From Erwinia aphidicola (GTDB lineage: Bacteria; Pseudomonadota; Gammaproteobacteria; Enterobacterales; Enterobacteriaceae), in contig NZ_JAMKCQ010000001.1 of the NCBI RefSeq assembly GCF_024169515.1, positions 3,968,001 to 4,032,000 of the forward strand: a stretch of DNA of 64,000 nucleotides, read 5' to 3'. Under the pieces are notes generated by a model. The model was not told the origin of the DNA. It did no database searches and saw only the letters and a list, made by a program, of their open reading frames with translations. A program made the position numbers and the translations under genes. Below, one piece after another: positions 57,520-64,000 of the stretch (position 1 is the stretch's first letter; every line of letters begins with the position of its first letter).

Positions 57520-59046
57520 ATGAGAAACGATCGTTTATTACGGATTAATACCGCAGAAGGCTGTCTGCGAGGAAACGTGGAAGAGGGTGTATTTGTTTTT
57601 AAAGGGATCCCTTACGCCGCACCGCCCGTTGGCCCGCTGCGCTGGAGAGCGCCGAAACCGGTCCCGCCCTGGGAAGGGGAAAAGGATGCCAGCGCATGGG
57701 GCTTTGCCAGCTGGCAAAGCCGCGAATACTGCCTCGCCGTTGGCGGAGGCGACCCTGGCACCTTCAGCGAAGATTGCTTATATCTCAACGTCTGGACACC
57801 CGATGTCGAGCCATCTTCACCGCTGCCGGTGATGGTGTGGATCCACGGTGGCGGCTACGCCGTCGGTTCAGGTGGGCTGACGCCGTACATTGGCGCACCG
57901 CTGGCACAGCGCGGCGCGGTAGTGGTGACGATCAACTATCGCCTGGGTCATCTGGGCTTCTTCGCCCATCCGGCGCTGGACCGCGAGTACGCCAAAGGTG
58001 AAGTGATAAATAATTTCGCCTTGCTCGACCAGATCAGCGCCCTGCAGTGGGTGCAACGTAACATTCATGCCTTTGGCGGCAACCCGCACAATGTCACGCT
58101 GATGGGCGAATCCTCGGGTGCCCGCAGCGTCCTGTCACTGTTTGCTTCGCCGCTGGCGCAGGGTCTATTCCACAAAGGCATTGCGCAGAGCGCTTACTCT
58201 TTACCTGACGTCCCCCGTGCCGAAGCGTTAAAGAAGGGCGAGGCGCTGGCCAGCCATTTTGCACTTGGCGAAGCGACGGCAGAACAGCTGCGCGCGCTGC
58301 CCGCCGAAGCCTTCTGGTCGCTGGACAGTTCGCTGGGAACCGGGCCAGTCGCCATCAGCGGTGACTGCGTATTGCCTCAGCCAATGCTTAACGTATTCAA
58401 TGCTGGCAAACAGCAGCGTCTGCCGCTGATGATTGGCAGTAACAGTGATGAAGCCAGCGTGCTGAACTATTTTGGTGTCGATGCCGCGAAGGTGATCGCC
58501 AGGCTGCGCGCCAAACAGCCCCTGACGCTGCGCTTGATTAAGCTGTTATATCCCGGCGTCTGGGATGACATTGAGCTGGGCCGCCAGGTCGCGCGCGATA
58601 TGAGTTTCACCACCCTGGGCTATGTTATGGCTCTGGCACAGCACCGCATTGGCATTCCGGGCTGGCGCTACTACTTCGATTATGTTTCCGAAAATGCCCG
58701 CGATATCTACCCGCACGGCACCTGGCACGGCAATGAAGTGCCGTACGTTCTCAATACGCTGGGGCAGATGCCGCCGGGCGAAGCCGATCGCGCCTTTACC
58801 GCAGGTGACCACCAGTTCGCCCGGCGCGTCAGTGAATACTGGCTAAGCTTTGCCCGCGATATCACCGAGTTTTCCCATCAGATCGGCGGTGAGGTGAGCT
58901 GGCCTGCCTGGCATCCTTCACAGGATGTTACCCTGCGCTTCGGTCAGGACGGGTTGGCCGATATCCATATTGAAAAACGTTTTATGCGCCGCCGCATGCA
59001 GGTTTTCCGCCTGCTGATGAAGGCCCTTGTCCATCTTAAACACTAA
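57520..59046 (+). CDS. Type B carboxylesterase
   Basis: A 508-aa alpha/beta hydrolase of the carboxylesterase/para-nitrobenzyl esterase type. The early FKGIPYAAPPVGPLRW block, the EDCLYLNVWTP motif, oxyanion hole HGGGY, and the nucleophile in GESSGA are clear; the acid is probably in NSDEASV and the His in HGTWHGNEVPYV. Family members cleave carboxyl esters of small aromatic or plant substrates. No signal peptide, so cytoplasmic. ATG at 57520 is preferred over the TTG at 57508. Followed by a hairpin at 59055. Confidence 0.93.
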   Translation: MRNDRLLRINTAEGCLRGNVEEGVFVFKGIPYAAPPVGPLRWRAPKPVPPWEGEKDASAWGFASWQSREYCLAVGGGDPGTFSEDCLYLNVWTPDVEPSSPLPVMVWIHGGGYAVGSGGLTPYIGAPLAQRGAVVVTINYRLGHLGFFAHPALDREYAKGEVINNFALLDQISALQWVQRNIHAFGGNPHNVTLMGESSGARSVLSLFASPLAQGLFHKGIAQSAYSLPDVPRAEALKKGEALASHFALGEATAEQLRALPAEAFWSLDSSLGTGPVAISGDCVLPQPMLNVFNAGKQQRLPLMIGSNSDEASVLNYFGVDAAKVIARLRAKQPLTLRLIKLLYPGVWDDIELGRQVARDMSFTTLGYVMALAQHRIGIPGWRYYFDYVSENARDIYPHGTWHGNEVPYVLNTLGQMPPGEADRAFTAGDHQFARRVSEYWLSFARDITEFSHQIGGEVSWPAWHPSQDVTLRFGQDGLADIHIEKRFMRRRMQVFRLLMKALVHLKH

Positions 59047-59054
59047 ACAATAAT

Positions 59055-59092
59055 CACGCAGCGGTAATAGTTAATGATTACTGCTGTGTTTT
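59055..59092 (+). terminator. Terminator after the esterase gene
   Basis: CACGCAGCGGTAAT (59055-59068) pairs with ATTACTGCTGTG (59077-59088) apart from small mismatches, followed by TTTT. Confidence 0.7.
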
Positions 59093-59196
59093 AAATAACT
59101 TAAAAAAGTTAAATATCGGTTCATAGCAATCACTTATATTACATCAGCACTAAAATCAGGCGGCGGAATCAACAATATTAATCGTGTATTTTTCTT

Positions 59197-59223
59197 AACT
59201 GTTTCTTCGTAATTTGCCGATAA
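59197..59223 (+). promoter_or_regulatory. Sigma28 (FliA) promoter of the chemoreceptor gene
   Basis: GCCGATAA (59216-59223) is a perfect flagellar -10. Eleven bases before it lies AACTGTTT (59197-59204), a 5 of 8 match to TAAAGTTT. It is 63 bp before the MCP start and the spacing is standard. Confidence 0.82.
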
Positions 59224-59285
59224 CTCTCTTGATAGCCCACTTATGTCATCACTTTTATTCGGTATCACCAGGTTACGGAGTCCCT

Positions 59286-60935
59286 ATGAACTTATTAAAG
59301 AACTACACGATCCGCGCCATTATGCTGTGGATCCTCGGCCTGTTTTGCCTGCTTTGGGGAGGCGTTGGCGGCTACAGCGTCTATTCTCTGAACCAGCTGG
59401 CAAAGGGTAACGACGTTGACCGTCACCTGGTAAGCCAGATGACCACGCTGAGTAAGGGTAACGACCAGTATTTTCGGGTGATTACTCGTCTGTCGCGGGC
59501 CATCGAATCTAAAAAGCCAGAAGATATGGCCTCCGTGCAGAAAGCGCTGGATAACATGACCACGCTGCTGGCCGATTTTAAAAAACAGTCTCCCGGCCCG
59601 CTTGATGCCCAGTATGCGGCGGGCGCCATTGATAGCTGGCAGAAGCTGCTGGATGAGGGCGTTTCTCCGCAGGTGAACCTGGCAAAGCAGGGCAGCCTTG
59701 ATGATTTCCGCCGCCAGGCCAGTAGCGTAACGCCTGCGCTGAGCCGCGCATTTGGCGCCAGCGTGGAAAAGTTCAACAGCGCGGCGGGTGCCAAGCTGGA
59801 TGACACGCGCATCACCGTTGATCACCTGACCAACGTCACCAAAAGCGTGCTGGTGATGGCGGTGATTGCCGGGCTGCTGATTTTACTGTTCACCGACCGC
59901 TATCTGGTGGTGATGCTGGTGCGCCCGCTCGACACCATCCGCGAACACTTCCGCGTGATTGCCGAAGGTGACCTTAGCCAGCCGGTGAATGACTTTGGCC
60001 GTAACTGCGTCGGCAAGCTGGTGCCTTTACTGCGCGCGATGCAGGACAGCCTGCGCGAAGCGGTCAGCTCAATTCGCAGCGGCACCGAAAATATCTATCG
60101 CGGCGCAGCGGAGATCTCCTCGGGTAACAACGATCTCTCTTCGCGTACCGAAGAGCAGGCCTCCGCGCTGGAGCAAACTGCCGCCAGCATGGAGCAGCTC
60201 ACGGCTACGGTGAAGTTCAACGCCGATAACGCGCGTCAGGCCAGCGATCTGGCGGATACCGCCTCAGCAACCGCGGGTAAAGGCGGCAAGCTGGTTGGTC
60301 AGGTGGTCAGCACCATGGAAGGCATTGCCGGCAGTTCGAAGAAGATTGCCGAAATTACCACGGTGATTAACAGCATTGCTTTTCAGACCAACATTCTGGC
60401 ACTTAACGCTGCGGTCGAAGCCGCACGCGCCGGTGAGCAGGGGCGCGGTTTTGCCGTGGTAGCCAGTGAAGTGCGCAACCTGGCGCAGCGCAGTGCTAAC
60501 GCGGCCAAAGAGATTGAAACCCTGATTGCCGACTCGGTCAGCCGGGTTGACGATGGGTCGAAGCTGGTAAACGCGGCGGGCAGCACCATGAACGATATTC
60601 TGCACTCGGTAGGCGAAGTGACCGAGATCATGAAGCAGATCGCCTCGGCATCGGAAGAGCAGAGTAAGGGCATTGCGCAGGTCGGCACCGCCATTTCCGA
60701 GATGGACAGCGTGACCCAGCAGAACGCCTCGCTGGTTGAACAGGTCTCCGCCGCTGCCAGCGCGCTGGAGCGTCAGACGGAAGAGCTGACGCTGTCGGTG
60801 GCTAAATTCCGCCTGTCGGCGACCGAGCCTGCGGTGAAAAGTGCGGCGCTGAAATCGCCAGCGCGCGCCGCATCACCTTCGCCTGTCCTGGCAAAAAGCC
60901 CGGCGGCTGGCGCTGATGACTGGGTAGCGTTCTAA
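59286..60935 (+). CDS. Methyl-accepting chemotaxis protein
   Basis: A 549-aa chemoreceptor of the Tsr/Tar layout: membrane helix 1 (about 10-32), periplasmic four-helix ligand domain (35-185), helix 2 (about 190-212), HAMP (213-265) and signalling domain with the invariant hairpin [20 protein letters not shown], flanked by methylation regions ([20 protein letters not shown]). It ends DDWVAF, an xWxxF tail like the CheR/CheB tether pentapeptide. Ligand unknown. ATG at 59286 has GGAG. It is convergent with the LysR gene, overlapping by four bases. Confidence 0.94.
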   Translation: MNLLKNYTIRAIMLWILGLFCLLWGGVGGYSVYSLNQLAKGNDVDRHLVSQMTTLSKGNDQYFRVITRLSRAIESKKPEDMASVQKALDNMTTLLADFKKQSPGPLDAQYAAGAIDSWQKLLDEGVSPQVNLAKQGSLDDFRRQASSVTPALSRAFGASVEKFNSAAGAKLDDTRITVDHLTNVTKSVLVMAVIAGLLILLFTDRYLVVMLVRPLDTIREHFRVIAEGDLSQPVNDFGRNCVGKLVPLLRAMQDSLREAVSSIRSGTENIYRGAAEISSGNNDLSSRTEEQASALEQTAASMEQLTATVKFNADNARQASDLADTASATAGKGGKLVGQVVSTMEGIAGSSKKIAEITTVINSIAFQTNILALNAAVEAARAGEQGRGFAVVASEVRNLAQRSANAAKEIETLIADSVSRVDDGSKLVNAAGSTMNDILHSVGEVTEIMKQIASASEEQSKGIAQVGTAISEMDSVTQQNASLVEQVSAAASALERQTEELTLSVAKFRLSATEPAVKSAALKSPARAASPSPVLAKSPAAGADDWVAF

Positions 60936-61783
60936 TTCCCCACTGATAACCACGCCACCAGCTCATCCAGCAGCGGTGGCGCTTCCTCAGGCGGGCGGCG
61001 GAGCAGGCTGTAAACCGCCCCCGTTTTCACACTGCCGCTAAACGGCGCCACCAGGCGCTGCATCGCCAGATCTTCCGCAATCAGCGTCACATCCGCCACC
61101 GTCACGCCAAACCCCTGAATGGCCGCACTGATCGCCAGATCCATGGTGGCAAAGTGCTGGTTACGCTTCATGATCGGCGGCTGGCGGTTGGCCTGGAGCC
61201 AGAGCTGCCAGTCACGGCTGTCGGCGGTGGGATGCAGAAAAGTCATCGCGGCCAGCGACGCGGGCGTGACGGCCGGTTCGGGCAGCAGCGCGGCGGCCAT
61301 CACCGGGGTTAATGCCTCTTCAAACAGCAGCACGCCGTGGCGCGGCATGCTGCCGTAAACAATGGCGGCATCAAAATTTTCCAGCTGGCCGCTGTGCTCA
61401 ACGGTGGTGGTGAGGGAGACATGCAGTTCCGGGCGCTGCTTCTCCAGCGCCACCAGTTTTGGCACCAGCCAGCGCATCGCACAGGTTGGGGCTTTCAGGC
61501 GGATCACCGCGTGCTGACGGCTCGCCTGCTGTGCAGCGTCGTGCATCTGCTGATAGCCGCTTTGTAGCGCGGGCAACAGGCTGGCCCCCTGCGGGGTCAG
61601 ATGCAGGCCGCGCGCGTGGCGATCAAACAGGGTAAAGCCAAGCCACGCTTCCAGCGCCGCAATTTTACGGCTCACCGCACCCTGAGTAATGCACAGCTCG
61701 CTGGCCGCACGCGTCAGGTTAAGGTGACGGGCAGCAACGATAAAAGCATGAATGGCATTTAACGGCAGCGGACGCTGGGGCAT
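60932..61783 (-). CDS. LysR-family regulator (GcvA-like)
   Basis: A 283-aa LysR protein of the GcvA/AmpR group, with the N-terminal [21 protein letters not shown] helix-turn-helix region (residues 6-65) and effector domain (90-280), including RWLVPKL and [19 protein letters not shown]. It is divergent from the aminotransferase gene (116 bp gap), which it likely controls. Effector unknown; probably an amino acid. Confidence 0.88.
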   Translation of the reverse strand: MPQRPLPLNAIHAFIVAARHLNLTRAASELCITQGAVSRKIAALEAWLGFTLFDRHARGLHLTPQGASLLPALQSGYQQMHDAAQQASRQHAVIRLKAPTCAMRWLVPKLVALEKQRPELHVSLTTTVEHSGQLENFDAAIVYGSMPRHGVLLFEEALTPVMAAALLPEPAVTPASLAAMTFLHPTADSRDWQLWLQANRQPPIMKRNQHFATMDLAISAAIQGFGVTVADVTLIAEDLAMQRLVAPFSGSVKTGAVYSLLRRPPEEAPPLLDELVAWLSVGN

Positions 61784-61899
61784 AGAGGCTCTCTGAGCTA
61801 TGTTAAAAAGTCATGGCTATTATGACAACAATTCGCTTGTCGCCTCAAGTGCCGCCAGGTAGAACTGGCATCATTACTTTTCTTCCGACTGGAGCTTCT

Positions 61900-63069
61900 A
61901 TGACCATCACCTCAGCGGTGCAGCAGCGCTCAAAACTCCCCGATGTTGGCACCACCATTTTCTCGGTGATTGGCCAGCTCTCCGCGCAGCATAACGCGAT
62001 AAACCTGTCGCAGGGCGCACCAAACTTCCCTTGCGACCCGCTGCTGGTTGATGGTGTCACCCGCGCCATGCAGCAGGGGCATAACCAGTATGCACCGATG
62101 ACGGGGTTGGGCGCGCTGAGAGACGTGCTGGCGGAAAAAGTCCACACGCTTTACGGCCAGCAGTATGACGCGGGCAGTGAAGTGCTGATCACCGCCAGCG
62201 CCAGCGAGGCGCTCTACTCAGCGATTGCCGGGCTGGTGCATGCGGGCGATGAGGTGATCTTCTTTGAACCCGCGTTCGACAGCTATGCGCCGATTGTGCG
62301 CCTGCAGGGGGCGAAAGCCATTGGCCTGAAGTTACAGGTGCCGGAGTTTGCGATTAACTGGGAGGAAGTCAGCGCCGCGATCACCTCGCGCACGCGGATG
62401 ATCATCATCAACACACCGCACAACCCCAGTTCACAGGTGCTGAGCCGCGAAGATCTCGACCGGCTGGCAGCGCTGACGCGCAACACCGATATCGTGGTGC
62501 TGTCCGATGAAGTGTATGAGCACATCCTGTTTGACGGCCGCAAGCATCACGGCATGGCAACCCACCCGGAGCTGGCGCAGCGCAGCGTGATTGTCTCGTC
62601 CTTCGGTAAAACTTTCCACGTGACCGGCTGGCGCGTCGGCTATCTGTTAGCCCCGGCGCAGCTGATGGAGGAGGTGGTTAAAGTGCATCAGTTTATGATG
62701 TTCTCCGCCGATACCCCCATGCAGGTAGCGTTTGCCGACTATCTGCGCCAGCCAGCTAACTATCTGGCACTGGGCGAATTCTATCAGCGCAAGCGCGACA
62801 CCTTAGCCGCGCTGCTGCAGGATTCGCCGTTCAGGCTGCTGCCATCTGCGGGATCGTTCTTTATGTTGGCCAGCTATGCTGATTTCAGTGACGAGACGGA
62901 CAGCGAAATGGTAAAACGTCTGATTGTTGATCATGGTGTGGCGACCATTCCGCTGTCGGCATTTTATACCGATGGCACCGACAATAAATTAATCCGTCTC
63001 TCTTTCGCAAAAGACGAAGCCACTTTGCAGGCGGGCGCACGCGCACTCTGCCAGGTCAAGCCTCGCTAA
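61900..63069 (+). CDS. PLP-dependent aminotransferase (methionine aminotransferase type)
   Basis: A 389-aa class I/II aminotransferase similar to E. coli YbdL. The PLP lysine is in VSSFGKTFHVTGWRVGYL, with the binding residues NTPHNPS and SDEVYEH, and the N-terminal INLSQGAPNFP signature. YbdL prefers methionine, with His and Phe also used. The ATG at 61900 (MTITSAVQQ) has GGAG and fits the family; the in-frame ATG at 61813 is rejected. It is 25 bp before an amino-acid-binding protein gene, implying an operon. Confidence 0.9.
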   Translation: MTITSAVQQRSKLPDVGTTIFSVIGQLSAQHNAINLSQGAPNFPCDPLLVDGVTRAMQQGHNQYAPMTGLGALRDVLAEKVHTLYGQQYDAGSEVLITASASEALYSAIAGLVHAGDEVIFFEPAFDSYAPIVRLQGAKAIGLKLQVPEFAINWEEVSAAITSRTRMIIINTPHNPSSQVLSREDLDRLAALTRNTDIVVLSDEVYEHILFDGRKHHGMATHPELAQRSVIVSSFGKTFHVTGWRVGYLLAPAQLMEEVVKVHQFMMFSADTPMQVAFADYLRQPANYLALGEFYQRKRDTLAALLQDSPFRLLPSAGSFFMLASYADFSDETDSEMVKRLIVDHGVATIPLSAFYTDGTDNKLIRLSFAKDEATLQAGARALCQVKPR

Positions 63070-63094
63070 CTTAATCACACTTGAGGGGAAGTAC

Positions 63095-63871
63095 ATGAAG
63101 AAGCTGAACGCGTTGTTGGTGGCGGTAGGCCTGTTGAGTTCTTTGTCCGCGCTGGCGCAGGAGACGCTGCGCTACGGGCTGGAATCGCAGTATCCACCTT
63201 TTGAAAGCCGCAATGCCTCCGGGGAGCTGGAAGGGTTTGATATTGAGCTGGGCAAAGCCATTTGCCAGGCGGGTAACTTCAAGTGCAGCTGGGTTGAGAG
63301 CAGCTTTGACGCCTTAATCCCGGCACTGGCGGCGAAGAAGTTTGATGCCATTAACTCGGCGATGAACATCACCGAAGCACGCATGAAAAGCATCGGCTTC
63401 ACCAAGCCTATTTACCGTATTCCCAGCATGCTAATCGTGAAAACCGGTTCTGGCCTGCAGCCAACCGTGGAGAGCCTGAAAGGTAAGAGCGTGGGCGTGC
63501 TGCAAGGGTCCGTACAGGAAACCTTCGCTAAGAAGCACTGGGAGCCGCAGGGGGTGACCGTAACCTCCTATCAGGACCAGAACCAGGTGTACAACGACAT
63601 GGATGCTGGCCGCCTCGACGGTACGCTGGTGATGTCTGCTGCCGGTCAGTCCGGCTTCCTCGACAAGCCGCAGGGCAAGGGTTACAGCTTCGCCGGTAAA
63701 GCGGTAGAGGATGAGCAGGTGCTGGGCGTGGGAATCGGTTTTGGCCTGCGTAAAGACGACGCTAAGCTGAAGCAGGATCTCGATGCGGCGATTGCTAAAG
63801 TACAGGCTGACGGCACCGTCACCAAGCTGGCTGCCAAGTTCTTCCCCGGCATTGATGTGTCAGTAAAATAA
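63095..63871 (+). CDS. Amino acid ABC transporter substrate-binding protein
   Basis: A 258-aa protein with signal peptide MKKLNALLVAVGLLSSLSALA (21 residues) and a SBP_bac_3 fold. LRYGLESQYPPFESRN, GFDIELGKAICQ, INSAMNITEARMKSIGFTKP and the GVLQGSVQETFA domain 2 motif resemble lysine-arginine-ornithine/histidine-binding proteins (ArgT, HisJ, ArtJ). The specificity cannot be read from the sequence. No permease or ATPase gene follows within the window. It has a strong GAGGGGAAG ribosome site, 25 bp after the aminotransferase. Confidence 0.9.
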   Translation: MKKLNALLVAVGLLSSLSALAQETLRYGLESQYPPFESRNASGELEGFDIELGKAICQAGNFKCSWVESSFDALIPALAAKKFDAINSAMNITEARMKSIGFTKPIYRIPSMLIVKTGSGLQPTVESLKGKSVGVLQGSVQETFAKKHWEPQGVTVTSYQDQNQVYNDMDAGRLDGTLVMSAAGQSGFLDKPQGKGYSFAGKAVEDEQVLGVGIGFGLRKDDAKLKQDLDAAIAKVQADGTVTKLAAKFFPGIDVSVK

Positions 63872-63886
63872 TACTTTCCCGGTACA

Positions 63887-63914
63887 GCGAAGCGACGGCA
63901 AGATGTCGCTTCGC
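63887..63914 (+). terminator. Hairpin after the binding-protein gene
   Basis: GCGAAGCGAC (63887-63896) pairs exactly with GTCGCTTCGC (63905-63914). No T-run follows, so it may act as an mRNA 3' stabiliser or weak terminator. It suggests that the transcript ends here. Confidence 0.6.
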
Positions 63915-64000
63915 CACTGACTTCTCCTCAATATTTTCAATCTAATTATCCCGTTAGAAATTTAAGCCTTAATGTGTTTATTAAGTAAAAATTCGCTGGG

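Overview
This 64 kb window looks like an ordinary chromosomal segment of an Erwiniaceae-type enterobacterium (Erwinia, Pantoea or a relative). Most proteins are close to the E. coli ones and the gene order is a rearranged version of the E. coli sap-psp-tyrR-mppA-fnr, zntB-ttcA-dbpA, ldhA-ydbH-hrpA and asr-rstBA-ydgH-pntAB neighbourhoods, with enterobacterial accessory genes between the blocks. The genus assignment is inference. No rRNA, tRNA, prophage, insertion sequence or CRISPR array was seen, and no clearly broken gene.

Layout. 1-3.2 kb: start of sapB, sapA, a RyhB-type small RNA gene with its Fur box, a tandem repeat array, and pspF. 3.3-7.4 kb: sigma54-dependent pspABCD followed by ycjX-ycjF (envelope stress; pspE absent). 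7.6-13.7 kb: tyrR, tpx and a peptidoglycan-recycling set (ycjG, mpaA, mppA) plus a small lipoprotein. 13.8-18.2 kb: a beta-glucoside system in which bglG is convergent to bglF-bglB, each transcript having its own RAT/terminator leader. 18.4-23 kb: zntB, the FnrS small RNA, three small ORFs, ttcA and dbpA. 23-29.7 kb: a small monooxygenase, an MgtC-family protein, a DUF333 lipoprotein, ldhA, ydbH-ynbE-ydbL, azoR. 29.9-38.2 kb: hrpA, amiD, ydgD, ydgU, asr, an M32 carboxypeptidase. 38.2-46.8 kb: rstB-rstA, an unrecognised 138-aa gene, ydgI, ydgH, pntA-pntB. 47-50 kb: a DUF2534 protein and a copper pair (TonB-dependent receptor plus Met/His-rich DUF2946-like protein). 50-54.3 kb: an orphan fructose-type PTS EIIBC, uspE, fnr, smrA. 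54.3-64 kb: accessory region with a PcaQ-like LysR regulator and aromatic-acid MFS transporter, DoxX protein, carboxylesterase, chemoreceptor with a flagellar promoter, and a LysR/aminotransferase/amino-acid-binding-protein module.

How parts connect. fnr and its target small RNA gene fnrS are both here, each with an FNR box; rstA and its probable target asr (RstA-box-like site) lie about 3 kb apart; RyhB links iron to this segment through Fur. A family of short GC-rich palindromes, often bordered by GTAGGGG/CCCCTAC, fills many intergenic gaps.

No wholly new multi-gene system stands out. The strongest items for follow-up are the position of ryhB, the split bgl regulon, the copper receptor/DUF2946 pair, the unrecognised gene beside rstA, the small ORFs around ttcA, and several perfect inverted repeats in intergenic gaps.
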